From NCBI GenBank assembly GCA_037389465.1, contig JAZARR010000048.1, forward strand, positions 1,315,001 through 1,379,000: DNA of 64,000 nt. The letters run 5' to 3'. Below, piece by piece: positions 29,544-42,453 of the stretch. Numbering within the stretch: the first letter of the stretch is position 1; each line of letters opens with the position of its first letter. This DNA comes from Baylisascaris procyonis (lineage: Eukaryota > Nematoda > Chromadorea > Rhabditida > Ascarididae). The notes under the pieces were generated by a model. That model searched no databases and was not told where the DNA came from. It was given only the letters and a program-made list of their open reading frames with translations. The translations under genes were made by a program, and so were the position numbers.

Positions 29544-30113
29544 CACTTATGCAAATTTATAGCTCATCAACTGCAGCATCAAGGATAGTTTGGCATCATC
29601 TGCAAAAAAAGTGCTCTTGTCTCTACATCTTTCAGAGAGTCCTGGAAAAGTTTTCTCCAAATTTTCGGTCCTTTCCATTATTCGATTTTGCAGTAAACAG
29701 GAAGTTTTCCTCAGAGCATCTTTAAGTTGCGATCTGTTAACCAGTGAGCTTCATTAATCTCAGACCGCTTTTCCACGAATTCTTCAGCAAGAATTCTTTA
29801 TCAGTTTGAATTTTTACGCCATATTTCACAACGGTTTTCACATTCGTTGTGAACAAGAACGATCTTCATGGAAAAAAGATAAATTGACGGCATTAAATTT
29901 GTTTATATGCAAAAGAATTGCTTGCACGAAAATATGGATCAACCGGATAAAGTGTTGCATCGACGTTTCAGCACGCTCGCATTGTTCAGCGAACTTCATC
30001 TTAAACCGTTGGATTTCTTTTTCTTTTTCTTCCCTCATCCATTTTATGAATGTTCTTTCCAGTTGCGAAGCAGTGAGTGAGTAGCTTGTTTCCTCCTCCT
30101 GTTCCCTTTTTTT
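29544..30113 (-). pseudogene. broken minus-strand coding tract, unknown protein
   Basis: From an acceptor (tatatgcatag) at 30113 a minus frame reads LTASQLERTFIKWMREEKE and MKFAEQCERAETSM, a charged helical region. Below it one frame reads ILAEEFVEKRSEINEAHW to a stop at about 29715. An overlapping frame one base off continues ALRKTSCLLQNRIMERTEN and FPGLSERCRDKSTFFADD. The change of frame without an intron-sized gap suggests a frameshifted or decayed gene, or an assembly error. Family unknown. Confidence 0.3.
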
Positions 30114-30842
30114 CTATGCATATAAAAATCTTCCACATATCGAATTGTACTATGGCAAATTGAAATACTCAACTAAACGAGATAGGCCTTTGTATCGCAT
30201 ATATGCATAAAGCGTGAATCCACAGCATTTACTTATGAGTCGGTTTATTGAAACTTAAAAATTTCATTTTGAGTGGCATATTGAAACTCATTGATGGAAA
30301 TTTTATATAAGCGAATATTCACAGTTACAAATGACATTTTTCTTTTTGCTGTGGAAGTGTTTCGCATTGTGAAGCTTAGGCCTGTCGGACATTCAGCTGG
30401 AAATATTGTGTACTCAGTTGAACGTAATTTGCATGACGCCCATAACAAGCCTGGGCTCCAGAAATAGGTTTTTTTTTTTCAACAATCAATTTTGTTGGTT
30501 CGTCGCCTTTTGAATTTTTTCACACCATTCGACCTTACCGGTTTGCTGCTAGAAGGGGTGTGAACGTCTTGAATTCAACATCGATCGTATCAAGTAGAAA
30601 AAAGTTCCAAGGTTGATGTACAATATTAACTGATCATGCAAAAAATAGCGTCTCGCTGCCGGTCGCTGGAGTTGTCTTCCTTTAACTTTTCAAAGTTTGT
30701 AACTAAGAGAAGGTCATTGGCAGCAATTCGGCATACGGAATTCGGCATTTCCCCTTTGAGTATTGCTATATGGGAAGGAACGACATTTATTGAATAGCTG
30801 CACATAAAATTTCAGGTTTAATAGCGCAATATCCAAATAACT

Positions 30843-31092
30843 AGTGGACTGCCGTGCCAAAAATATGCACTGCATTTTGTGCCAGATTGAGAGTCGTCGT
30901 CAAAGTTACTTTGATTCAGATTCTTTACATTTCACACAAAAAGCATTTGGGAAGCCGCCAATTGGCAAGCCCAGCAACGACTCTATCAAACTAAAAAAAT
31001 TGCAAAAGCCGTCTAAAGATTGGATGAGTGCTGCATTGCAGAAAAACACTCTTCACCTTCTTAATCGTCATGATGTGAATCATCTTAAGTGA
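30843..31092 (+). CDS. candidate terminal exon just upstream of Rieske copy 2
   Basis: A + frame of about 82 codons ending in TGA at 31092 follows a possible acceptor (aaataactag). It contains MHCILCQIESRRQSYFDSD, KAFGKPPIGKPSND and SKDWMSAALQKNTLHLL. It is Lys-rich and Pro-rich and ends HDVNHLK. The stop is only 50 bases before the trans-splice acceptor of the Rieske gene, a spacing typical of nematode operons. I do not recognise the protein; a single-exon start at the ATG at 30865 is also possible. Confidence 0.4.
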
Positions 31093-31130
31093 TCGATGCA
31101 ATGAACTGCTCGGGTTTTTCAGCATAAAAT

Positions 31131-31142
31131 TGTTTCCTTCAG
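31131..31142 (+). other. probable trans-splice (SL) acceptor of Rieske copy 2
   Basis: The tract tgtttccttcag ends 21 bases before the ATG at 31164. A second acceptor-like gtttgcag follows at 31143-31150. Position and sequence fit spliced-leader addition. Confidence 0.5.
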
Positions 31143-31163
31143 GTTTGCAGCCTACGAAAGAAG

Positions 31164-34100
31164 ATGGCGTTGACAAGGTTCCGATGCGCTGGGCTAGTGA
31201 ACGCCGTTTGCCTAGAAACGACTCGCTTGAATTTCAGCTTTGTTAGATGTCCTTTCATACCGGCTATAACCGCTGTTAACAGTAAGTCTCTGAAAGAATA
31301 TTTTTCATTTACAAATCTTTCTTTCTGGCGCTTCCGGCTTCAGTTTCATCTGTTGAGGTGGAGGAGTGTACCCAGGTCACGATATGAGCATCTGCGTTCC
31401 GCTCACATAACCACCAAACGTCACAAGTTATGAGGAAGTTGGGCATCATGCGCAATAAGGCACTCATATTTCGGATTGTTCAACAGTCTGCGGAAATGAA
31501 ATTACAGGTTTCGGTTACAATATGAGCAATCAACCGGATGCAAAATTCTTGCAAATTTTCTGTCGCTTTTGGGCGTTTCGAGGTTGCTAGATGACCTTTA
31601 GAGATAATAGAGGAGATCACTGTGTTATCAGTATCTCATCCACTAATTTCCTTAACTTCTGCTTCAAGGCTGGAGGACAATTGCTTCCCCTCCACTTAAT
31701 TCTCGAGCTCTCGGTTTGCATTTGCACAGAGTAGAGATTTGATCCGCATGGACGTGGAGGTAAAGTTGCCACCTCCCCAATCCTTCGCTTTCATCGTTGA
31801 AAAACTCCTTTTATTCCTGTTGGGCGAATGACAAAGATGAAAGAAAAACGATTCAGGAAACGAATAAATAAGGAGGTGCTTATTTAAAATCAGTGGAAGA
31901 CATCAATCTTTATCTTCTCAAAAGAGAGAAATAGAAAAATTAGTAAGCAAACGCAAATTATGATATGTGTAGCGAAGTTTCGTGCATAGCTTGCTAAGGT
32001 AGCGGCCGTATTTAGCAGCGAATCGAGATTTAATACATTCATATTTCCTTTCACTTAACCGACCCACCGTTGACATAATCCACCAGAGTTCATTTTTATA
32101 ATCTAAGAAGTCTTCAGCCCCTATTAAGTCTTACAGATTGGTTCTACAAAAATTTTGCTTGAGAACAGCGCTTCTTGGCATCGAGGCAGTTTAGTTTTTT
32201 TCACAGTAGGCAAAGAAATAGAGTCAGGGCACCACACTTACACACGGACAGACGCATACGTGCATATAGGGAGTCCAGAAAATTAAACAACCTGCTATAA
32301 GCGCAAACATATGCACTTCACAAAAAAGTGCCAGCAGTGATTTATATCTCTGTGGGATTGTGGACAACACAATGGAACCGGAAAATCCGCTCATAGTTCC
32401 AGTTATTATGTTAGTCTAAAAGTTTTTTCCGAATTTTCCCTGTCAGGTTGAATCTAAAGGCGATTTATTCCACTGGCTATGATAATCGTAAGGAGATGTG
32501 GAAACGTGAGCAGTTAAAATTCATGCAACAATGTACTATCTTGAATATTGTTTAAAGTAAGCACGATATGATCTTTCTGGATTCAACGCTTCCTGGGTCT
32601 GTTATCTGCAAATGTCTTTAAGGCAAGTCGCTGTCGCTTATATCTACTAATCTGCCGAAATGATACTTTAGCTTGAACATGAAATGATACTCACTTTAGG
32701 ATTGCAGATCTATTAATTCCCAAGTTATAATCAACTAATGCGGCAACGAAATTTCCTCACTTAAAGTAAATATCTGTTTTCCTTACCATTTCACTCAAGA
32801 ATACATTTAAGCACATGCGGTATATAGTGAGTTCTGAGAATGTAAGCACGAAGTTGTATCCTCTATGGATAAGGTTAGCGCGGGACGTTAAGGATCGCAG
32901 CACCTGAGCAGTAGTTGATGTCTTCATTAAAAAGCCGAACTGTTTGTTAGCAGTAAAATGCAATATTTTTTGATGAAAGATATAAATACCAGTAGATATT
33001 ATAAATAGAAAAAAATTATTCTCCTTTTGAAAAACAAACGTCTATGCATCTGAGGTGCCTGCCTCGGTGCAAGTCATTCCACTGAATACGCCCACACATG
33101 GAGACAAAATATCTGCTCCATACATCTGCCAGCTAAAAGTGTGGTACCCAAATGCTGGTGACCAGTTGCCTGAACTGGGTTGCTCTCAAGTTGAAATTAC
33201 ATAGACAGACACGCACACAGGTATACGTCAGCACAGGCATGATTTTCTATATTGGGGTTTGCAGAAATATGCAGAAAGGTGGTACGCATGCTGAGACAGC
33301 AGAAGAAGTATGTATGTGACGCATAAAACTGTATCAATTTTCTACAGATATCCATGCTGGACTCTTTTTTCCGGCTTTCAGGGAAAAACATGAGAATGTT
33401 GGCACTCAGATCACCTTCCCGCCCTCTTTCTTCCTTTCCCTTTTCTTATCAATGACTTTCTGGTGCCGCATAACCTAACGTCCCAAAGTCGACAGCAAGC
33501 GTAATTGATGTGCCTCTAAAATTCCACAAACCTCAAAAATTAGAGTTTCAGAAAATAGTCAGGAGCCCTAAATTCGGATGCGTCTCTGAATAATGACAAT
33601 CTGGAACAGACTTCTTTCCGGCCGATAGAATTTGCTTCCGGGGTCCTAAACGCTGGGGTTCTCCAAATCACAGCCCCGTCGAAGGCATCCAAGCGAGATT
33701 CGGAGACCGCGAAGGTGGTCCATGTATCACGAATTTGGGTGAATCCGGACGGCATTGAGGCTGGTGCTACGTAGGGGCAGTTGTTTCAACGTTTGCGACA
33801 TCTCCGCGAAACTTATTTTATGTATTGCATGCAAATTCTTGCGAAACTTAATGAAAACATCATACTGTGGAAATGCACACGTTGTATATTTACAAATCTT
33901 TCTGATAGCTTCTACTTGTGAGTCGAAGAAATCTATGGTAACAGAACTGGTAAATATAGCCTACACATGGATCCATCCCACGCCCTCTGAGATTTGTATA
34001 TTTTTTCATGATATTTTACAAGTTACCCATACGACATCATGTCGCGGAACGAGTTATTACTGGTTGCCTTCACTATTTTTAAGGATTCATGAAATCTGTG

Positions 34101-37100
34101 AATCTGATGAATGAAAGTGAAAGCAGCATTTCACCGAACCCTTCTTAGTGCTTAAATCTTGCTTTAACCTATTTGAGAGTACACAAATGGATGAAATACG
34201 ATTGCATACATATATTGTGATTTCTTTTTATTCCAAGAACAAAAAACATGTTGAGGATTTGTCGAGGAACAGAACAATTCGTTCATCGTTTTCCATTAGA
34301 TCGTCTGTGCCTTTCAATGAACAACATTTAGTTATTTCAGTGAAATTTTATCTTGCTGCATACAATCACTTAGATTATGCGTTGTTTTATCGACCTAAGC
34401 AATTCATCTGTGTTGCAGACGAGAGGCGGATATCCATTCAGATCGGCTGAAATTGTTCACTTAATATAACACAAACAATATGAAGCATTAGATGAAGTAA
34501 AAGAAAGCTTATTAGTTATTGAGTTTAATAGCTGCTGAATACTGATGTAAGTCACTCTGACCCCCACATATTAAATGCTGCTTGCATCATCACCTGCTGC
34601 GACTTAACTCGTTTGCTCCACAACTTTCATGAATTCACTATAATATAAATTTTCATACTTCATAGCTGCGTCTTTTCAAGCATCACTAAAGGTAACTTCA
34701 TGCATGGGGTTTCTTCTTAGGTACGGTCCATCGCTCAGCGCATACTGACGTGAAATTTCCACATTTCGAAGATTTCCGTCGACGCAGCACTCTCGACATT
34801 AGCAAGACTGCAAGCGAAAGCGAAGACCATAGACGTGCTCTACCTCATGCTATATATTACGGAGGTTAGCATCTTTTTTTTTTGGAACCTTTGAAAATAT
34901 CAAAAATGTGTGCCGTTCACAAATTATCACTGCTGTCTAATTGCGTCTAAAAATTTACCAAAATTTGCCTTTAAATAGTTTACTCGAGTTAAGTTGAATA
35001 GAATTTCAAGCAAATAAAGTGGAAATGAAATAAAGTAATGGAAATTTCGAGACAATTAAGTGAAGTCAAGCGCTGTTTAGAAAATTTCGGGTTTAACAAG
35101 CTGAAGCGCAGAATATTCCGAGTACTCAAAATTCGCTCCAAAATTTACAACATCTACGAGTTTGAATTTGGGAGCTTCGAAATTTCTTTAAGTGCTGTCG
35201 TTTCTCGCAGCAATATTAGCGTCACCTTTTCTTTGAGGTCAAATATCGTTCTCTTTTTTTTAAATACTTAAAAATGCCTCCTAAACCAGTTTTCCACGTA
35301 TTCAGTGATGATATGTATATGAGTGATGCCGCATTTGAGAGAAATGTGCGAAAATTGAGGGGTTGCCAAGAATTTTGGCGAAATTCATTGAAAATTCATA
35401 GAAAATTTAAAAAGCTACGTCTTTCTGTGAACTTCATGGGAAGTCGGTGGATTTCCTGAAACCGTCGAATCATTGAAACGTCATTTCTGAACTTCGTTAA
35501 CGCTCGTAAATCGATTAAGAAATGTGGTGAATTCTCCCAAATTCGTAGAAAATTTAGACATTTGGCGAAATTCGTAAAAGGTAGAATCGATCTAAAGAAT
35601 TTCGATTACAGTGGTAAAAGTTATGGTGACGCAGAGAATTTTCGCCGAAGTCAACCGAAAGATCAAAAGATGCGATGATTTCTTTCCGATTTCATTGACA
35701 ACTTTCTAAAATACGTAGCGAGCTTCCTTCGGAATTTCTGAAGTATTTTACACATGAAGTTATTATTGCAAAGGACTCGGTAATTTCAACTGAAGAACAA
35801 CTCCAGCTAAATTGTATTCGTGGGATGATCTCCAGAAGTTGTCAACGTGCCAAGAACGTGAAATGTGGGAAGTGAAGAGCTGTCCATAGAGCGTTGGACT
35901 CTCAAAATGCAAGCTAGTAATATCCACAAGAAGCTTCCGCCAATGTGGACGAATTTCTAGCTGCTGTCTGACGTGTTAAGGTGATGCGTGACCTCATGGA
36001 GAAAAAAGTTTGTCAAGTAGCATCAGATTTGATCCGAAGCCGATCAGCAAAGCCATTTATTAAATGGCTGATCAATCATATAAATCAACTCATTCAAAAA
36101 TTAAAGCACTCTTCTTCGAAACCCTATCGTTTCAGCGATTAAATAATAGAACTATTATCGCAAGCAGCTTCTAACTCAATTTCTATACGTGTTTCCAATT
36201 TGTATTCCCATCTAGCCAACGATCAGAGGATTTTCATGCTGCTGAGAGAATTCAAAAACGAATACGATGTCTCAGATGACTACTGAAGCAATTCGTTTGC
36301 GATCAGGCTGAAACATTAAAATAACACCCTCAATTTCATGAGTGATGGGCTCGCTTCGTTAGATAAAGCTGGAAAACTACTAAGCTAAGGAAGATGAAGC
36401 GAGCAAAGTATATCTGAGTTGAGCCGAACAAAGCGACCAAATGACAGTTCTCGAAGACTTTCGTTCTTTCAGTGCTCTTCTCGTCTCTTCCAAGAAGAAG
36501 ATATGCTAAATTGCAACCCCCGCCTCATATATCTGAGTAACCCAGTTTAGAAAGATCTGGTATCCTGATTAAGAAAGGTCCTGCTGATTAAGGCCACTAA
36601 AGATGGAGCACCAATTTAGCGTTAAACAATTCAATCGACACTACCATGGGGAGAGTACCGTAACCGGAACGCCGCAGCGCATTTTAATAAAGCGCAATTG
36701 CAGTTTACATGTCAACATTTTAGTTGAGGATTATTATTTGTGGTAAACAAGTGGTAAAAAATGCAAATTTTTCGAAATATTTGCATAAAACTGTGAGAAA
36801 TTTTGTTTGTAAATGCAAAATTGAAAAGATTTTGAGAGAGATGATACAATGCAAAATACCGATTAATTGCATAAAATGCACGATGGCAATAAATCAACTT
36901 TTTGTTGGCATAATTTCTTTTCGACTAATTCCTTAAGTGAGTGCTGTACATTAGGATGAGAATAGTCGATCGATGAAAAAAGTGCTAATGAATTAAATGA
37001 TGAAAGATGAATCTTTTTTCCCCGCTTCTACGCAGTATCACCTGAGGGACAATCATGGGAAATGTGTGTAAACTATCGTAGCCGTTTTCCGTTTTTATTG

Positions 37101-37584
37101 TCGCCATTCGAATGCAATGATGACATTTGAAAGTTTTCGTCCTATTCACAAGCAAGGGTATCAAGATCAGCTGTAACATGAATAATTTCATATTGTCATC
37201 CAAGCGTTCTTCAGTTTTCAAACTGTCGAATTTTCAAACTTTTTGAAGTTTCTCATACGAGAAACTTCAAAAAGTTTGAAAGACTTTTACAGTTGGTGGA
37301 GTGATGGCACTGTTAACGGCGAAGGAATCGATACAGGCGTTGGTGGCGTTCAAGGGAATGGCTGCCGATCAGAAGGCTCTAGCTTCGATTGAAGTCAAAA
37401 TGGAGGAAATTCCTGAAGGACAGGTAATATGCGAAGTTCCAGGTTTACTTCATAGAATGAATTCAGTTTGCACATAGGTCTGACAGTCTAAGCATTTGAA
37501 TTATTGATAAGTACCTATATTGGAGGAGACCCGTTCAGTTTTTTCTTTGTTATCGTCTTATTAAATGAAACTTGTGGTACTGTA

Positions 37585-37656
<72 letters not shown>

Positions 37657-39825
37657 CACCTTCAGGCTTGGAATAATATCCGCAATTTGAGTAAACTAAA
37701 GGATGATGGCAGTTAGGCTGGTTGAGGTTCCCGCGAGGTTTATATCTTAATGGCCGCAGATAACCTTCATAACTAATGCGCACCGAATTCAGTATGTACT
37801 TAAATAGCAATTGTGTTGTCAAGTATATAAGCATCAGCTAACCAAGTAACAGTGAAATCATCTCATGAGTTGATTTCTAGACGAAAACCTTCGAATGGCA
37901 AGGGAAACCAGTATTCGTGAAGCATCGTACAGCGAGGGAGATTCAGCGAGAGAGAGAAGTTGTCGTAAGTGAATTACGTCATCCACAGACAGATGAGGAG
38001 CGTGTTCAGAAACCCGAATGGTCCGTGGTGATCGGTGTATGCACTCATCTCGGATGTGTACCAATACGTAAGATTTATTTTCTGACATAAAAACAAATTT
38101 CTCTCTAAGAATATTCAAAAAACAAATAAATAAATAAGCAGCCAGTTCAATGTAAATAGGATGAGTACCACGCATTACGAATAGTAATAATAAAGCTGAC
38201 TAAACAAACGGACGGCATCAAGCGAGTGACGTCATAGTTGGCATGAGACGAATCTTGTTGCATTGACTACATCATGCAGGTGTTTGCGTAACGCACCCTC
38301 AACTGGGATGAAGATATTCTGAGCTCCCATGTGAAAACGATATGAGACTCACATTGCACTTGTGTGGCCGATACCTATGACGTCGTGAAATTATAATATG
38401 AGAGCGCGAATTTTAGTACTGTGCTTTCTCTCACTGAGGAAACCTACCGTATTGCTTCTACACAGATAGCCTCCTCTCAAGACTACAGAGCTAAAGTCGG
38501 AGTGAAGGAAACGATGGCGCGTTGGGTAAGTGGAGCGTGGAACGTGAAAATGTGGCAATGAGGAAGTTATGACGTTCCATAGCAACGTACAACTTAAAAG
38601 ATCTTTCACTTTCGAAAGAACGATCTGAATTTTTGTTTGCCGGTTCGAATGTTGCGATCGAAATTTCAGCGTAAACGGATCAAGAATATATTCATTCTTC
38701 TCACTAATTGAGTTTGACCACTCACCGACTGCTCCCGTTGTCCCGTTCCTCCTTTGCGCTTCCAGCCCTGAAATGAAGGTTTAATGCCAAATAATCTAAG
38801 TCCCTAACGTAATAGTAGATGACAGGTATCCAATATTCCGTAATCCCTATGGATTTTTATAAAATTCGCGAGAAATACGCGAAAAACGACGAGCTGTATT
38901 GCTATATGAGTAGATTTATGATGAGAGTACAGCTCCGATGAAAGATATCGCCTTAAATTGAAGAGCTTTGCCTATGGTTTTTGTAATCTATGAAATTAGG
39001 TTCCGATTCAATCCACACATTCCTCAGCAAGCCATACGCATTCCACATTTGTGCCACTGCTTTATGTCATTGAAATCTACCCTACGAAATCAAACAAGCT
39101 CTGTTTTTAATAAGTCAAATCCTTCCCAATAAGTCCGCGTCCAAACTTTCTCGGGTATGATTGCGTGATCAGTAAAACCCCCCTTTTAGTAACCGATTCC
39201 TCCCAGTTTATACCCTTAAACCCTAAAAACCTTTCCCAGCATGTAATTTCCAGTTCTTGGAAGGTAGGATGGAATTCTATCATTCCTTCTCCTGATGCCC
39301 TTTTAAAGCATGTGGTTGATACACCAGGTGCTGAATGTTATCACTGAAGCAAGCAGTTCTGCTGTGGAAATGACACAGTCCTGATGTTCTCATAGTTCTG
39401 TTTATCGGCGCGAATTTCAGCTGATTTTGCTTCCGTTTTGAAATTATCCGGAAATCTTACAGAAATCATTAAATCGTATCGTTGATTGAAACACATTACA
39501 ACAACTGGTGATGCGAAAGGTTGTGCGAGTTAAAAGGTATACGAAAAGGATGAATGAAAATTGGGATTGTTCACAGCCAGATCTCAATTTCTGGAAGTAG
39601 AGTGTGAAAAAAACGATAAGAATCCAACTTTCTCAATGATACTAAGCTTAAATAGCCGAACTTTCAGCTGGAGCAGGCGACTTTCCGGGTGGTTACTTTT
39701 GTCCTTGTCATGGGACACACTTCGATGGATCGGGTCGTATACGCAAGGGACCAGCACCGCTCAACTTAAATATACCTCCTTATACATTCAAAGATGATAC
39801 AATCGTAATTGGCACCACACCATAA
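31164..39825 (+). CDS. Rieske iron-sulfur protein of complex III, copy 2 (ISP-1 type)
   Basis: Complete second gene for the mitochondrial bc1 Rieske subunit. Exons: 31164-31281, 34721-34864, 37293-37423, 37881-38067, 39668-39825; all phases join to 245 residues ending in TAA. Exon 1 is an Arg-containing targeting peptide ([15 protein letters not shown]...). The mature start is [15 protein letters not shown], then the membrane helix and hinge ([14 protein letters not shown]). Cluster ligands are C185/H187 (CTHLGC) and C205/H208 (CPCHG), with disulfide C190-C207 and loop GPAPLNL. Oddity: after CPCHG the usual S-H-Y is T-H-F. Thr210 keeps a hydroxyl, but Phe212 loses the Tyr hydroxyl that hydrogen-bonds a ligand Cys. 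Exons 2-4 have exactly the lengths (144, 131, 187) and phases of copy 1, so the genes are duplicates. Slightly shorter than typical animal homologues. Confidence 0.95.
37232..37281. repeat. perfect hairpin next to a splice acceptor
   Basis: Arms of 23 bases (37232-37254 and 37259-37281) pair without mismatch around the loop atac. The right arm ends 11 bases before exon 3 of Rieske copy 2 begins at 37293, so it overlaps the branch and pyrimidine region of that acceptor. Confidence 0.85.
37588..37654. repeat. compound (AT)n(AG)n microsatellite
   Basis: An AT repeat passes directly into an AG repeat inside intron 3 of Rieske copy 2. Confidence 0.95.
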
Positions 39826-40037
39826 ACTGCATCAAACATTTGATGCATAAGAAATGAAAAACAGTCCGATGAAATGCGTCATTTATTTCAGTAATCTCTG
39901 TCTATATTACATTAGGAATGCCTGTTACCTGTTAGCACTCACAGACTTACAATTGTAATGCAGCATCAACACATCCTTTATTACCCCTCTAGATATGTAA
40001 ATAAGGAAATGCGTTACATGCATCGCTCTCCTGCGTC

Positions 40038-40039
<2 letters not shown>

Positions 40040-40132
<93 letters not shown>
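40040..40132. repeat. (AT)n microsatellite
   Basis: Pure AT repeat of about 90 bases, downstream of Rieske copy 2. Confidence 0.95.
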
Positions 40133-40134
<2 letters not shown>

Positions 40135-40562
40135 AAAGGGTTGAGGACTGCTATACTGAGATGTGGTTATTTACAAAATTAGGATGCACATAAGAAAGAA
40201 AAGCACAGTTCTCATCTCAAGACCACAAGTCAGCATTACGAACTGTCGAAAATCTAAATGAAAGCAGTTCTCTTCGAATGTAATCATCAATAGGAAATTG
40301 GGTTGAATTCGGTGATTATCTTAAATTGCGTGCATTAAAACCACCATAAATTGTTTCGAACTCCCTGTGCACAGTTGTTTATTAGCGATGATTTATTTAA
40401 TATGAAGCGCACTTTGTATATGTTGAACGATCTTCTTCGAACGAAAAATTACCATATTTCACAAGATGTAAATATTATTGCCTTAGTTTGCTTCCGTTCA
40501 AAAACAAGTATCATAAATAAAAGCGAATTAAATGCGCTCTATTGCACTCAATTTTGCACAAT

Positions 40563-40563
<1 letters not shown>

Positions 40564-40636
<73 letters not shown>
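40564..40636. repeat. (AT)n microsatellite
   Basis: Pure AT repeat of about 70 bases, ending in an ACAC step. Confidence 0.95.
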
Positions 40637-40641
<5 letters not shown>

Positions 40642-41031
40642 GTAGTGCTAGTATGCATAATCGATAAATGTCATCTTTCTTTGTTCACTTTCAGGCTTGC
40701 CAAGTTTATGTGTTTTAATTGTATCCGGACATCAACAGCAAATGACAGCTAATTCAGCGACATTTTTAGCGAATTTCCTTTATTTCTTTTCTTATCGTAA
40801 CGAAGAGCGAGTTGCGGTGCCAGTGAAATGTTTGGAGGACTTGTAGTTTGATAGAACTGCGCTTGAGCAGAGTTTGTTCGAAGCATAGAACTATGAAAAA
40901 AGGACGCTAAAAGATGTGCATGAGGATGCGTTGACCCGCTCCGTATGCAGTAATAGAAATTGCATAAAGGCATGAAAACGGGTAGATGGAATCACGATTA
41001 GAAAGAATTCTACACATTTAAATTCCGCGTT

Positions 41032-41093
41032 ATCGGCTTTGCCATTCACAGATGATGTAGTCATCGGCTTTGCCATTCACAGATGATGTAGTC
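41032..41093. repeat. tandem duplication, 31-bp unit
   Basis: Two identical head-to-tail copies of a unit starting atcggctttgccattcacag, at 41032 and 41063. Confidence 0.95.
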
Positions 41094-42343
41094 TTCGATG
41101 TTCAGGGCAATATGTTATGCGCTTTTGAATCCATCATGGAAAAGGAATCAGAATTGATAGGAAATCCACATACGTCACTTCACTTTTATTAGATAAGCTT
41201 AATGAAATTGCACTTCATCACGAACGTTCAATTTTTTAGATCGAAACTTTTCAGTAAACGTTCTCAAAATTTTCACTCAAAAAAATGTCGCAATCACTTC
41301 AAAGAGCTCTGCGCATATTAATTTCACTCTTATCAGTTAATCAGGCGATAAGTTACTACAAATGAAACTCAAAGCCGTGAAATCTGTCGATTAGTCGTCG
41401 TAATCAACGCCGAAGAGATTATTTCAATGTTCAATAAGGATAAAGCGATTTCTCAATACTGTGAAGTCGCATTACAACTTACCGTGTTATCACTGCATAA
41501 AACTGAATATCACTTGCAAAATTCTGTGCACTCTTTGAACGGAGGTCCAGCTCATTGCCAAATTTGCTTTAGATGAGCTACATAATCGCTATGTAAGCCC
41601 TTCTCTTCATACGCATAAATAAGAAATCAGATAGATACTCAGCAAATTCGATTCCCAATAAACATCAAACGTAATATCACTTCACTAATTACAACTAAAA
41701 AGGGTATACTGATTGATTTTAGAAGCATCAACGATATGTGAAATTAGCGAGAATTTAAAGGTAGAGAGACATGTTCCCCACAAATGAAATAAGAGTGTCG
41801 ATGAGATGCCGCTAAATTTTCATCGATTTGGCTCTTGATCACCGATCTCTGTGCGACAGGTTTACGAGAGCTGCTCCTTCAGAAAACATGGAGCTCGAGT
41901 AACACAAATACAAAATTCACTGAGGTGTGCCCTGCACCAGGTAACGAACGGATTTCCACCTGAAATTATTGACGCTAAAGACTTGTTCTTGCAATATATT
42001 TCGACTTTTTTATGTTGTGCTTGCATTCGATTGCTTTTTTCGACTTTGTTCTGTTCTTTTTTTTGTTGCTGATCGTGAAAATGATTTGTTATTTCACATT
42101 CCACTTTTTTTGCTTTCTTTTCTTTCCTTTTTTCTCTCGTGTCATCATCTGTGCAAACACTGTTATGCAAATCTCTATATGTATGCTGGCCAGTTATTTA
42201 CATGCAGAATTATCATTCAACCGGTCGGCTTGCTTATTTCATTGCCGCAACATACAGATTAGTTACTTTTGTTTATTTATTTCAACGTCCTCAAGGGGTA
42301 ATTATTGAATCAACATCATAAAAGTAACATTTCATTTCCGGTA

Positions 42344-42386
42344 TGACGTCATCAACAAAGCCACGTCAGCAATATGCGTTATATAT
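42344..42386 (+). promoter_or_regulatory. UPR-type promoter of the ER J-protein gene
   Basis: TGACGTCA at 42344-42351 is a CRE/ATF-type palindrome. CCACGTCA at 42361-42368 is the exact complement of TGACGTGG, the unfolded-protein-response element bound by XBP1 and ATF6. A TATA-like ttatatat follows at 42379-42386, about 70 bases before the start codon. The motifs are seen directly; binding is inferred, but it fits the ER role of the gene. Confidence 0.65.
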
Positions 42387-42453
42387 GTGCACTGGCTGTG
42401 TGCAGAGTGAGTGAGCGCCTTGATGTGAGCTTGCTGCATCGTTGGTTAGTGCG

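Larger units (their letters stand above)
39826..42343. other. intergenic, Rieske copy 2 to J-protein gene
   Basis: About 2.5 kb with two AT microsatellites and a 31-base tandem duplication, listed separately. No exon recognised. The pyrimidine-rich block at 42000-42140 is open in several frames by composition only. Confidence 0.45.

Noticed and set aside
40351..40752. A 133-codon + frame and similar Tyr-Ile frames at 18032, 37550, 39958 and 60887
   Set aside because: They owe their length to reading through AT microsatellites.
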